From positions 1 through 64,000 of the forward strand of contig NVWL01000052.1 in NCBI GenBank assembly GCA_002733645.1: DNA of 64,000 bases, read 5' to 3'. Source of the DNA: Oceanobacter sp. Its GTDB lineage: Bacteria > Pseudomonadota > Gammaproteobacteria > Pseudomonadales > Oceanobacteraceae. Positions within the stretch are counted from its first letter, which is position 1. Every line of letters begins with the position of its first letter. The notes below the pieces were generated by a model. It did not search any database, was not told where the DNA came from, and was given only the letters and a program-made list of their open reading frames with translations. This document shows, piece by piece, positions 9,233 through 17,581 of this stretch. A program made the translations under genes and the position numbers.

Positions 9233-10159
9233 TTAGCGTCCGTGTTTTGCCGCCTCGATGGCCGCGGCCTCTGCTGCAGCTGCTTCCGTCTCACGTCGTA
9301 GGCGTTCAATTTCTGCCATTTCAGCTTCTGCCATTTCTGGTGTTTCTAAGGTTATACGTCCAATTTTTCCTGAACGTAGTTCGTGCAAAATTATTTCTGC
9401 GCCTTTATGAACATCAACAATGCCACCTGGGCGCAAGCATCCCCGCTTGGCGGCGATGGTTTTTAGGAGTTCTTCGGCGGACTCTGGCAGTGACTTTAGT
9501 TTAAAGCGCGCGGTGATCTCAGCGGGGTACGCTTGGGCTAGGTAGCCAACAGCAAAGGTAGCCACATCCGTGTATTCAATGGCCGTATCTTTTACTGCGC
9601 CGCTGGCGGCTAAACGATAGCCACTGCGTTCGTTTTCAAATTTTGGCCATAGAATGCCAGGGGTGTCCGACAATATGATGCCGTTTTTCAGGTCAATCAT
9701 CTGGTTGGTTTTGGTGACCGCAGGTTCATTACCCGTACGTGCGATGTAGCGTCCAGCGAGGGCATTAATCAAGGTGGACTTCCCAACGTTAGGGATTCCC
9801 ATGATCATGACGCGAATTGCACGATTTTTGTCGAGTTGAGATTTTCCGACTTTGGTGGCCATCGTGATTAACTGTTTGACCTGTTTGCGGTCTTCAGCGA
9901 CTAACGGCAAAGCCACGGTGTTTTCTTGGCTATTAAAGTAGTTTGCCCACGCCTTAGTCGCGGCTGGGTCGGCAAGGTCAGCTTTATTCAATACCTTGAT
10001 ACAAGGCTTGTTTTGGCGCAGCTCATCCACCATAGGGTTGGTGCTTGAGAAAGGTAAGCGTGCATCCAACACTTCGATCACCAGATCAATGTCTGGCATC
10101 GCTTCGCTAATTTTTTTGCGGGCTTTGTTCATGTGCCCGGGGAACCAATGAATGGCCAT
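9233..10159 (-). CDS. ylqF: Ribosome biogenesis GTPase YlqF/RbgA-like
   Basis: Circularly permuted GTPase that assists late large-subunit assembly. The G motifs come in permuted order: NKAD (58-61), then the P-loop GIPNVGKST (121-129), then DTPG (165-168). The N-terminal IHWFPGHM is the family signature. 308 residues is slightly longer than usual because of an Ala/Glu-rich C-terminal tail (about 275-305) likely to be helical. ATG start; monocistronic, converging with the DUF695 gene. Confidence 0.93.
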   Translation of the reverse strand: MAIHWFPGHMNKARKKISEAMPDIDLVIEVLDARLPFSSTNPMVDELRQNKPCIKVLNKADLADPAATKAWANYFNSQENTVALPLVAEDRKQVKQLITMATKVGKSQLDKNRAIRVMIMGIPNVGKSTLINALAGRYIARTGNEPAVTKTNQMIDLKNGIILSDTPGILWPKFENERSGYRLAASGAVKDTAIEYTDVATFAVGYLAQAYPAEITARFKLKSLPESAEELLKTIAAKRGCLRPGGIVDVHKGAEIILHELRSGKIGRITLETPEMAEAEMAEIERLRRETEAAAAEAAAIEAAKHGR

Positions 10160-10349
10160 TTTGTATTATCCCGATTGACGAATCGTTAGAAGGGCGGCAC
10201 ATTGTAAAGCATGGCTCTCGTAGAGCAACTGCTCTGACGTTGACACACAAGTGTCATACAAGGCGTTTAGTAATACGAACAAGCCTGTAGGAGTGACGCT
10301 TCCTACTATGGACAAACGTTAAGTTAGAACTTACTAGTGAGGATAATGA

Positions 10350-10541
10350 ATGGATGCCTTAGCTAATGAGATTATTGATACCGCAAGAAAACAGGGACGC
10401 CACGCATCTGCGACGGTTGCCGGTCGGCGCCGGGAGGGGTTCTTGTTGGGTAATCGATTTGTGTTCTCTGATCAGAACGAGCTTATGTGGATGGAAGCCG
10501 GGCCTGGTGAATTCCGTGAGCTAAAAATTTGGCGTAAATAA
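10350..10541 (+). CDS. Small hypothetical protein, 63 residues
   Basis: Short basic protein. I do not recognise the family. The N-terminal half is helical and carries an RxGRHASATVAGRRR-like basic stretch (about 14-29); the C-terminal half has alternating hydrophobic and aromatic residues suggesting beta strands. The start is supported by GAGGA about 8 bases upstream of ATG. The stop codon lies inside a terminator-like hairpin, which supports a real independent transcript. Confidence 0.6.
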   Translation: MDALANEIIDTARKQGRHASATVAGRRREGFLLGNRFVFSDQNELMWMEAGPGEFRELKIWRK

Positions 10542-10602
10542 TACCGATAGGCTTATCAGTATTATTTAGTAAGTCCGACACTCCTATCGTTAGGGTGTCG
10601 GA
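10536..10602. terminator. Two consecutive hairpins after the 63-residue gene
   Basis: The first (10536-10567) is a 14-bp AT-rich stem with one mismatch and a 4-base loop, starting within the stop codon. The second (10574-10602) is TCCGACAC pairing with GTGTCGGA. The converging gene on the minus strand starts its 3' end 29 bp further on, so the pair may terminate from both directions. Confidence 0.5.
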
Positions 10603-10630
10603 ATAATGTCGGAAATAGCGCCGATTCGAT

Positions 10631-11260
10631 TTATTCTGCTGCTGAGGCGTTTTCGACCTCGGTCTGGTCTTGCTCGTTTGCAGCTTCTACCTGAGTCTCT
10701 AATGCCGCCGGGGCTTTTTCAATGGCACTGGTCTCGGGGTAGTGTGTGGCTTCTTCTTCGTATTCTTCAGCGCTGGCTTCGGGTTCAGGTGCCTTAACGG
10801 ACTCTGCTGGTGAAACCTTTGCTTCTTTGACCGTATTTTTGCTGGTTATTTTTTCAGCTTCCTTTTCCGCTTTTTCTCGTTGCTTTTCTAACTTGGTGAT
10901 TTGGCGTTCTTGCTGAGCCCAATAACCACTGCGGAATTCAACGTCACGGACACCATTTTCTTCAGCGATGCTCTCGGCGTTGTTCTTGGCTGATTCGTCA
11001 GCATCACGGGCCATCAGTTTGCGTTCGCCGGGCTCAATGCGTGCAAATAGATCAAGAAGGGCACTTGAAAGCACCTCTTGAGCTACGTCTTCACGCCCTT
11101 TACGGAAACGTCGAGCAATCATGCTAAGAAACGCCAAGTCATTTGCATCAAGCTTTAAGCTAAGTTCGGCAAGTGACATCTCTCTCTCTCGCTGCTCGCG
11201 CTCTTCTTCGTAATAGCGGTCCATCAGGGAGTGTGTACGTGGCGTTTCCAAATCAGACAT
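10631..11260 (-). CDS. Acidic coiled-coil hypothetical protein
   Basis: 209 residues, strongly charged. The N-terminal part (about 25-75) looks like a small helical domain; residues 110-145 form a Lys/Glu-rich coiled coil; the C-terminal 70 residues are Glu/Ala/Pro-rich low complexity, probably disordered. No signal peptide or membrane helix. Family not recognised. ATG start. It diverges from bolA across about 210 bp that hold short direct repeats. Confidence 0.65.
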   Translation of the reverse strand: MSDLETPRTHSLMDRYYEEEREQREREMSLAELSLKLDANDLAFLSMIARRFRKGREDVAQEVLSSALLDLFARIEPGERKLMARDADESAKNNAESIAEENGVRDVEFRSGYWAQQERQITKLEKQREKAEKEAEKITSKNTVKEAKVSPAESVKAPEPEASAEEYEEEATHYPETSAIEKAPAALETQVEAANEQDQTEVENASAAE

Positions 11261-11365
11261 AAGTGCGGTATCCGTTTCTCTAAAATAGGTAAAAATCAGG
11301 CCGAATACTGTAGCGATAACTCCTACCTGTGTCCAACGGTCAAAGGGTGGTTTATAGTAACCGAA

Positions 11366-11410
11366 GTGATAGGCATTTAAGTGATAGGCATTTAATTGAT
11401 AGGCACTTAA
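11366..11410. repeat. Three 15-bp direct repeats upstream of bolA
   Basis: The unit GTGATAGGCATTTAA occurs twice exactly (11366-11380, 11381-11395), then once with two changes (11396-11410), with a partial fourth copy after. It ends 58 bp before the bolA start, in the region shared with the divergent coiled-coil gene. It could be iterated protein-binding sites or simple slippage. Confidence 0.8.
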
Positions 11411-11468
11411 GTAATGAGTACAGGGTTAGTAATATCGTATTGACGGTTTTACAAATTCACTGATTGGG

Positions 11469-11828
11469 ATGTATATGATTCAGTCGACTATGGCACAAGC
11501 ACTTGAGCAACAACTTGAGCAAAAACTACATACGTTAACGCCAGATTTTTTGCAGATTATAAACGAAAGCCATATGCATTCTGGCCCTGCTACAGACTCA
11601 CACTTTAAAGTTACCTTGGTGTCCTCTGCGTTTGATGGGGTGAGAACCGTTGCTCGCCATCAAAAAGTGTATGGCATTCTTGCGGAAGAGTTACAAGGCC
11701 CTGTGCATGCATTGGCATTGCATCTATACAGCCCTGAAGAGTGGCGGAGTATGGAGCAAGTGCCAGCGTCTCCTAATTGTTTGGGAGGCAGTAAAAGCGA
11801 AGCCGGGAGTGCTGATCATGCGTCGTAA
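11469..11828 (+). CDS. bolA: BolA-family protein
   Basis: 119 residues with the BolA fold: the conserved ESHMHSG segment (33-39), then SHFKVTLVS, and HQKVYGILAEEL followed by HALALHLYSPEEW. BolA proteins partner monothiol glutaredoxins in iron-sulfur handling and can act on transcription and morphology under stress. The C-terminal 20 residues (NCLGGSKSEAGSADHAS region) form a short extension. ATG at 11469, or at 11475 where GGGA is better spaced. The stop overlaps the next gene by 11 bp. Confidence 0.92.
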   Translation: MYMIQSTMAQALEQQLEQKLHTLTPDFLQIINESHMHSGPATDSHFKVTLVSSAFDGVRTVARHQKVYGILAEELQGPVHALALHLYSPEEWRSMEQVPASPNCLGGSKSEAGSADHAS

Positions 11829-12510
11829 TATTTTGGAGACTTCTTTTTTTACGACTTTTTGCACGATTATATTGTCATTGGCCGCAGCCCTGATGGCAAG
11901 TGCTCCAGCACATGCCGGCAAAGCATGGCACGAAGCACATTACGATGAGAAAGACGATATTCGCGTTTTTACTCGCAAAGTAAAAGGCTCAGACATGATG
12001 ACCTTTCGTGCTATCACTCACGTTAAAAGCACATTAACAGCCCCTATTGCTTTGCTGGAAGATGCGGAGCGAGCGCATAAATGGGTATTCAGTTGTAAAG
12101 CGATGGCCTTGATCGAACAGGTGTCGAATACCAGTGCACTGTATTATATGGTGACGGATATGCCGTGGCCGGTATCCAACCGCGATAGCATCAGCGAGAC
12201 CTCAGTATCTCAAGATCCTGATTCGTATGTGGTACGTGTCGATATTTCTGCACGTAACGATGTGTTTCCTGAAAACGATGATCATGTTCGTATTCGTACC
12301 ATGACAGGCTACTGGCAGATGACGCCACAAGACGATGGTGTGATAGAGGTTGTTTACGAAGCTCACGCTGATCCCGGTGGCGGTTTACCTTCTTGGTTAG
12401 TGAATAGCTTTTTGGTAGATGCGCCGCTTGAAACCTTACGTGGTTTTCGTGACCTAATTGGCGAAGAGCAATATCAAACCGCATCGAGACAGTATATTAA
12501 GAATTTATAA
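11818..12510 (+). CDS. Secreted START-domain protein
   Basis: 230 residues. The N-terminal signal peptide (hydrophobic 10-28, cleavage near APAHAG) precedes a START/SRPBCC lipid-binding-like domain: DDIRVFTRKV, then YYMVTDMPWPVSNRD and the C-terminal WLVNSFLVDAPLETLRG helix are typical. Probably periplasmic and binding a hydrophobic ligand; the ligand is unknown. The ATG at 11818 is chosen because it overlaps the bolA stop by 11 bp, gives a signal peptide, and removes 56 residues that would overlap bolA. The two genes are probably cotranscribed. Confidence 0.85.
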   Translation: MRRNILETSFFTTFCTIILSLAAALMASAPAHAGKAWHEAHYDEKDDIRVFTRKVKGSDMMTFRAITHVKSTLTAPIALLEDAERAHKWVFSCKAMALIEQVSNTSALYYMVTDMPWPVSNRDSISETSVSQDPDSYVVRVDISARNDVFPENDDHVRIRTMTGYWQMTPQDDGVIEVVYEAHADPGGGLPSWLVNSFLVDAPLETLRGFRDLIGEEQYQTASRQYIKNL

Positions 12511-12604
12511 CACCTTGATTTTAAAAGACTAATCGGGGTTGTCATATTCCTGTAATAAGTAACAGGTACTGTTCGCCACTGGTGAATTTCAGAAGTACCT
12601 GTTT

Positions 12605-13978
12605 ATGCGTTTTATCTGTTCAATCTGCCTTTCGGCAACCATTTTTTTATCAGTGATGGCCTCTTTTTCGGCGACAGCCTCACCTTTGTTTCAAGCGGTT
12701 CAAGCGGGTTATTACCAGCACTTATTTCGTATTGATGGTTCTAATACCATTGGTGCCGAGTTGGCGCCCGCACTAGTAAAGGCGTGGCTGGCCAAACACG
12801 GTGCGAATCAAATCAGCGTGGTTGATATTGCTGAAAATGAGGTGCGTGTGGTGGCCTTCCTACCAGATAGAAATGCCCAAGTTACCGTTGATATTGCGGC
12901 CCACGGCTCAGGCACGGGTTTTTCTGCTTTGGCTCAAGAAACAACGGATATCGCAGCGGCTTCTCGTCCGGTGAAGCCTAAAGAGCAATCATTATTTAAG
13001 GCCGTGGATCTGACTAATGTCGACAGTGAGCATATCGTCGGTATTGATGGTTTGGCGATTATTGTTCATCCGTCTAATCCCCTAAGGTCGTTGAGTGTTG
13101 CTAATTTACGTCGTGTTTTTTCTGGTGATGTTCACAACTGGAGTCAACTTGGGGGGAACGATGAAGCAATCAATGTGTTTGCTCGTGATGAAAACTCAGG
13201 GACGTGGGATAGCTTTCGTCATATGGTTCTCGGCAAGATGCCTCTGATCGATAATGCCATGCGCTATGAGTCGAACAATGATTTGTCTGATACCGTCAGC
13301 CAAGTACAGGGTGCGATCGGGTTTGTTGGTTTAGCATCGGTTCGTGATGCCAAACTGATGGCTATTTCAGATGGTAATGTCGGCGCATTGCAGCCGAATA
13401 AACTGACCGTTGCGACGGAAGATTATGCCTTAGCGCGTCGTTTGTATATGTACACCGCAGGTAAGCCCACAAACGCTTACGTTGATGATTTTCTATATTT
13501 TGTCGCCAATGAAGGACAAAAGCAGGTATCGGATGTTGGTTTTATCTCTCAGGAGGTTCAACCCGTGTTTCCAGAGTATTTGTCAGCCTTACCAAAGCCG
13601 ATGCAAGGATTGGTAAATAACGCGTATCGCTTGAGTTTGAATTTCCGTTTCAATAATGGCAGCGCTAAATTTGACAACAAAGCGCAACGTGATGTGGATC
13701 GCTTACTTGAATTTATGTCGGAACATCCTGACGCTGAGCTGATGTTGTTTGGGTTTGCATCAGAAAGCGATGACGCAGAGATGACGATGCTGCTATCCAA
13801 GCACAGAGCAATGGCTGTGAGCCGTGCGTTGCGTCGTGCAGCCATTTATCCTGATGTGGTCAGAGGGTTTGGTTCTCAAGCGCCTGTAGCAGCCGTAGAA
13901 GACAACGATGGCCGTCAGAAGAACAGTCGGGTTGAAGTCTGGATTAGACCTCCGCAAGCGTATGCGGAAGTCTATTAA
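12605..13978 (+). CDS. Phosphate-binding-like protein fused to OmpA domain
   Basis: 457 residues: a signal peptide (1-26), a PstS-type periplasmic solute-binding domain (about 38-310, with RIDGSNTIGAELAP and GSGTGFSAL, the motifs that hold phosphate in PstS), then an OmpA-like peptidoglycan-binding domain (about 345-455, from NFRFNNGSAKFDNKAQ to GRQKNSRVEVWI). A binding protein tethered to peptidoglycan is unusual for ABC uptake, and no pst transporter genes lie nearby. It may sense or trap phosphate, or act in the envelope. ATG start; 94 bp after the START gene. Confidence 0.88.
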   Translation: MRFICSICLSATIFLSVMASFSATASPLFQAVQAGYYQHLFRIDGSNTIGAELAPALVKAWLAKHGANQISVVDIAENEVRVVAFLPDRNAQVTVDIAAHGSGTGFSALAQETTDIAAASRPVKPKEQSLFKAVDLTNVDSEHIVGIDGLAIIVHPSNPLRSLSVANLRRVFSGDVHNWSQLGGNDEAINVFARDENSGTWDSFRHMVLGKMPLIDNAMRYESNNDLSDTVSQVQGAIGFVGLASVRDAKLMAISDGNVGALQPNKLTVATEDYALARRLYMYTAGKPTNAYVDDFLYFVANEGQKQVSDVGFISQEVQPVFPEYLSALPKPMQGLVNNAYRLSLNFRFNNGSAKFDNKAQRDVDRLLEFMSEHPDAELMLFGFASESDDAEMTMLLSKHRAMAVSRALRRAAIYPDVVRGFGSQAPVAAVEDNDGRQKNSRVEVWIRPPQAYAEVY

Positions 13979-13993
13979 TTGATGTTGGTGGAA

Positions 13994-14569
13994 TTAACTG
14001 CCGCCGTGCATCATCAAATACAGAGTCACCGTTGCTGCAGGGATGTTCGCGCACATTTGATCGGATAACTCGGCGTCTTCATCAATGTCTGCCATTTCTG
14101 GCTCATCCATAAATAACCCTGACGCATACATGATCGGGAAGAGGTGTTGAGCGACTTCTTCTTCACGATCCGCGTACCAAGACTCTTCGTGCAAAATAAC
14201 CGCAGACATAAAGCCCATGGCCCAGCTTTCCAGTGGCGGCTCGCCTTCGTCATCAATCAGGGTGAGATCCGTAGGGACGGGGAAGTCTTGGCCAGAATCT
14301 AGCCATGCTTGAATCTCTTTGCTCAGGGCAAATAGCAATTTAGCAACGGTCACTTCTTGCTCTTGGGTAAAGCCGGTTTTTGCTTCGAACGCACATTCCC
14401 AAACCGCTTGATCGTCGTAGGGTGTTGGGCCTGTCAGCAGGCCAGTAATAAAGCCGTGAATGGCAAAAAAATCGAAGCTGTCATTACGGTCGGCTTCTTC
14501 ATCAAGCAAAGTACCAAGGATTTCCAGTTCTTCTTCATTCAACGCTGGGATACTATTCAGGTCAGTCAT
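13994..14569 (-). CDS. YecA/UPF0149-family protein
   Basis: 191-residue acidic cytoplasmic protein of the UPF0149 (YgfB/YecA) helical family. Residues 37-52 (AIHGFITGLLTGPTPY) and WAMGFMSAVILHEESW (about 116-131) are its signatures. The C-terminal zinc-binding SEC-C motif of longer YecA proteins is absent. Function poorly defined. ATG start; it diverges from the metallopeptidase gene by 47 bp and converges with the OmpA-fusion gene. Confidence 0.85.
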   Translation of the reverse strand: MTDLNSIPALNEEELEILGTLLDEEADRNDSFDFFAIHGFITGLLTGPTPYDDQAVWECAFEAKTGFTQEQEVTVAKLLFALSKEIQAWLDSGQDFPVPTDLTLIDDEGEPPLESWAMGFMSAVILHEESWYADREEEVAQHLFPIMYASGLFMDEPEMADIDEDAELSDQMCANIPAATVTLYLMMHGGS

Positions 14570-14616
14570 AACACTCAGAATTTTTCAGTAGTAGATGCGG
14601 CAATCCTAACAGGCTT

Positions 14617-15321
14617 ATGAGACAGCGGAAATCCTATAAACAGGAAATGTGGTGCGATATTGAAGGCGAACAGGTCAAGGTGCTGGTTTCTGCCTCAGTT
14701 CGTCGCTCCATTCGTCTACAAGTAACCCCGAGCGGCGACATTGATTTACGCATCCCGCTAGAGACCCCCCGTGCGGATGTGATGACCTTTGTGTCAAATC
14801 ATCAAGCGTGGGTACAAGAACGGCGTGGGGCCGTTAAAGAACGCGAACAGCGCCAAGACAGAGGGTTTGTTCTCTACGGTAAAGAGCGTCCTTATGTCGG
14901 CAGTGCCTTGGGCGAGTTCTTAGTGACCGACGATCAGGTGTGGGTGCCTGATGAGTGGAGTGCCGAGCAACGTGCTAAAGCGATGGATAAATGGTTACGC
15001 CATGAAGCCAAGCTTGTTTTTAATCAATTCATTGATCGCTGGTGGCCTGAATTTGATCGCTTTGGTGTCGAGCGTCCAGTACTGCGTGTTAAGCACATGC
15101 GGACGCGCTGGGGGAGCTTGTCGAAAAAGGGGTATATCAATTTGAACTTGGCCTTAATGTCGTTACCCGAGGATCTCATTGAGCTGGTGGTCGTGCACGA
15201 GCTTTGCCACTTAGAGCACTTTGATCATGGGCCGGGATTTAAAGCTCGAATGACCCAATGCCTGCCAGACTGGCGCGCTCGTGATAAACGCATTAACCAA
15301 TCAGGGTTGGAGCTTTTGTAG
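14617..15321 (+). CDS. YgjP-like zinc metallopeptidase (SprT/M48-related)
   Basis: 234 residues of the DUF45/YgjP type. The zinc motif VVHELCHL gives H194, E195 and H198, with H204 (HFDHGPGF) nearby as the probable third ligand. The upstream MRTRWGS segment (161-167) is characteristic. No signal peptide, so probably a cytoplasmic peptidase; substrate unknown. ATG start. A 38-bp tandem duplication follows its stop. Confidence 0.88.
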   Translation: MRQRKSYKQEMWCDIEGEQVKVLVSASVRRSIRLQVTPSGDIDLRIPLETPRADVMTFVSNHQAWVQERRGAVKEREQRQDRGFVLYGKERPYVGSALGEFLVTDDQVWVPDEWSAEQRAKAMDKWLRHEAKLVFNQFIDRWWPEFDRFGVERPVLRVKHMRTRWGSLSKKGYINLNLALMSLPEDLIELVVVHELCHLEHFDHGPGFKARMTQCLPDWRARDKRINQSGLELL

Positions 15322-15326
15322 GCCTG

Positions 15327-15410
15327 TTTCCACGTTGTTTGAGCCGTTCTGTCTTGCTAGCGATTTTCCACGTTGTTTGAGCCGTTCTGTCTTGCTAGCG
15401 ATTTTCCACG
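15327..15410. repeat. 38-bp tandem duplication at the 3' end of the deacetylase gene
   Basis: Two exact 38-bp units (15327-15364 and 15365-15402) and the first 8-9 bp of a third lie between the metallopeptidase and deacetylase stops. The unit contains TAG-ending deacetylase 3' sequence (GAAAATCGCTAG on the minus strand), so the repeat spans the gene's stop codon and copies it downstream. A recent slippage or recombination event is likely. Confidence 0.9.
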
Positions 15411-16420
15411 TCAGTATTGATCCACAGCTGGGAATACCAATAAAAGCGTTTAGGGTCACGTAAGCTTGGCGCAGTACAGTTATAGCGTCCGCGTCCTGAT
15501 TCAATTTGCTTCTCTTGCTTGAGCACGACGGTCACTTTCCCCCTGCGTGATTTAGGGGATATATCCATTTCGCCTAATCCGGCGGCGTAGCATTGCAAGG
15601 TGTCTGGGTCGAAGTCTTCAATAGGGATGCGCAGTGTTAATTTCGGAATACGCTTTTTAATCACCGGATCGACAACTTCATCACGACCAATGCCGAAGGA
15701 TCGCGAGTTCAATTTAGTGCGAAGTGTGTCGAGGTTCGCGTAGGCCCCTGACGCTGGAAAACGAGGCAGTACCTGCGGGTGGCTGTTCTGTCCTATCGCT
15801 CCACTTTGCTGGCCAAAGGCGATAAACCCTTGGTCTTCTAACCATTCGGCCATCGGGATCGTGTATTCACCATACGGGTAGGCGAAGATTTTCGGGCTTT
15901 CTCCAATCTCTTCCAAAAGACGTTTTTCAGCGTCGATGATTTGCTCTTGCCAGAAGATTTCTTTCTCTGTGTCTTTAGGGGTGTTGATCAGGTAAGGATG
16001 ATCTTGAGTATGGTTCGCAATGACCGCTCCTTCGCTGTACAAGTCTCTCAGTTGTTCCCAGGTCATCATGTCTGGAAACTCGCGATCAACCGCTGCTGTG
16101 CTGACGAACACAGTAAACGGCCAGTGTTTTTTTCGTAACACAGGAAATGCATGCTCGTAGATGGATTGATAGGCATCGTCGAAGGTAATAGCAACGGCAC
16201 GATCAGGGATTGTTTCACCGTTAAGAATGGCGTGAGTAGCGTCCTCTAAATCGACGACCACCATCTTTTCTTCTTCAAGAAGCGCCATATGTTGAGCAAA
16301 CTGCTCGGGAGTCACACTGGTGATGCTGGGGGTTGAAGCGTCTACATGGTGATACTGAAGTACCACTAAGCTGAAGGCATGATGGCTGATTGCCATTAAC
16401 ACAATGAAAAGTAGGCGCAT
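15395..16420 (-). CDS. Secreted polysaccharide deacetylase
   Basis: 341 residues with a signal peptide (1-17) and a NodB-type deacetylase domain (about 70-230). Visible motifs: ITFDDAY with D81/D82, and NHTQDHPYL giving the metal ligands H137 and H141. The N-terminal LQYHHV segment resembles the deacetylase half of PgaB-like proteins. The C-terminal 120 residues are beta-rich and unassigned. Probably removes acetyl groups from an envelope or exported polysaccharide; no synthesis cluster lies next to it. ATG start. Confidence 0.88.
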   Translation of the reverse strand: MRLLFIVLMAISHHAFSLVVLQYHHVDASTPSITSVTPEQFAQHMALLEEEKMVVVDLEDATHAILNGETIPDRAVAITFDDAYQSIYEHAFPVLRKKHWPFTVFVSTAAVDREFPDMMTWEQLRDLYSEGAVIANHTQDHPYLINTPKDTEKEIFWQEQIIDAEKRLLEEIGESPKIFAYPYGEYTIPMAEWLEDQGFIAFGQQSGAIGQNSHPQVLPRFPASGAYANLDTLRTKLNSRSFGIGRDEVVDPVIKKRIPKLTLRIPIEDFDPDTLQCYAAGLGEMDISPKSRRGKVTVVLKQEKQIESGRGRYNCTAPSLRDPKRFYWYSQLWINTDVENR

Positions 16421-16453
16421 GAAATTCCTCGAATACCTTTCTAAAATAGAAGG

Positions 16454-17092
16454 CTAAAACCCTTGTTTTAAGCGTTGATACGCTGCACTGACTCTGCGGA
16501 ACTGCTCGCCATCTCCACCTTTGTCTGGGTGGTGGCGCATGGCTAAACGACGGTATTGCTGTCGTACGCTGATTGAGTCAACCGGCGGTTGCAGTTCTAA
16601 TGTTGCCAGGTCGGCGTCGTAATTATCAGGTATGACCATGCGTCGCCAGAAATCGTTCAATAGAGCATCGATGCTTTCTTCATCGGTTTCGAGTTCGTTT
16701 AAATCAAGATAGTAAGCAGCTAACGGATCTTGCTTGGCCATGGTGGATTTAAGCGTGTGCTCAGCTCGTTCGCTGACAGGCCTGAGAATAATGTTTAATG
16801 CGCTGATCTCAAGGAAACCTCGCTGTTCGGTTAGCCAGTGATTGCGTAATTGATAGAGGCAGTGCATGACTAAAAAGTGAGAGCGAAACAGCGTGACGCT
16901 GTCTGACATTGCATCGGCGCGAAAGACGCCTTGATCGGGGGCTTGCAACCACTTGATCAACTCAAACTCGGAGCATTGCGTGCCGTCGGTCAGATAGCTG
17001 GCAATCAAGTCTGTCATCAGGTGAATTGTTTCAGACAAGGCGTCTTGCTTATCTACCACGGTATCGCGGTGTATTTCATTTGTTTCAGTCAT
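16454..17092 (-). CDS. DnaJ-domain protein (C-terminal J domain)
   Basis: 212 residues. The J domain is at the very C-terminus: QYRRLAMRHHPDKGGDGEQ with the HPD motif at 188-190, ending in AAYQRLKQGF. The preceding 150 residues are helical and match the 'DNA-J related' N-terminal type seen in marine Gammaproteobacteria. Likely an Hsp70 co-chaperone with an unknown client. 33 bp upstream of the deacetylase gene and 25 bp downstream of the small membrane-protein gene, all on the minus strand, so the three may form one operon. Confidence 0.85.
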   Translation of the reverse strand: MTETNEIHRDTVVDKQDALSETIHLMTDLIASYLTDGTQCSEFELIKWLQAPDQGVFRADAMSDSVTLFRSHFLVMHCLYQLRNHWLTEQRGFLEISALNIILRPVSERAEHTLKSTMAKQDPLAAYYLDLNELETDEESIDALLNDFWRRMVIPDNYDADLATLELQPPVDSISVRQQYRRLAMRHHPDKGGDGEQFRRVSAAYQRLKQGF

Positions 17093-17117
17093 AAAGTAAA
17101 ACTAGCATAAGTGCCCG

Positions 17118-17447
17118 TTATTTACCTTTAGGCTTGTGTCGCTTGGATTTGTGTTGATTGGGCTTGATGTGATTTGGTGCCGACTCTGTTTGAGGCTCGG
17201 TATGGTCAATCAAATTACGGGCGAACTTAGGTAATCGATGACGAATACTCTGCAGCTTATTAGACAGTTTAGGGAAACGAGCGCGCGCTAAGGTCAGCCA
17301 GCGCCGTAGCACAGGTAATGCTGGCACAAGCAGGGATAAACCCAATACGATGAGGATTAAGCCGACAGGGATTGGAAGAGGTGTGATAATGATCCCGCAA
17401 ATGACTAGAAAAAAACCAACAACCAAGTTTACGCTGCGTTTTATCAT
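17118..17447 (-). CDS. Small membrane protein with basic tail
   Basis: 109 residues: two closely spaced hydrophobic segments (about 6-22 and 26-45) with a TPLPIPVGLILIVLGL turn, then a strongly basic Lys/His/Pro-rich cytoplasmic tail. It resembles the PGPGW-type small transmembrane proteins, although that exact motif has diverged. Function unknown. It heads the probable operon with the J-domain and deacetylase genes and diverges from greB. Confidence 0.7.
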   Translation of the reverse strand: MIKRSVNLVVGFFLVICGIIITPLPIPVGLILIVLGLSLLVPALPVLRRWLTLARARFPKLSNKLQSIRHRLPKFARNLIDHTEPQTESAPNHIKPNQHKSKRHKPKGK

Positions 17448-17581
17448 TCGCTATGCTTCATACTCAAAAAAACGGCTCAAAGAAGAACGTACTCTAAAAA
17501 GACATGCTCCTTGTGTCTTGTTGCAATTAGATGACATCGTTTACATGACACCCATTTGATGACAATGGTGAAAAATAACAC

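Noticed and set aside
11650-11817. Longer N-terminus for the START-domain gene
   Set aside because: It would lie wholly over bolA in another frame and bury the signal peptide 56 residues inside the protein.
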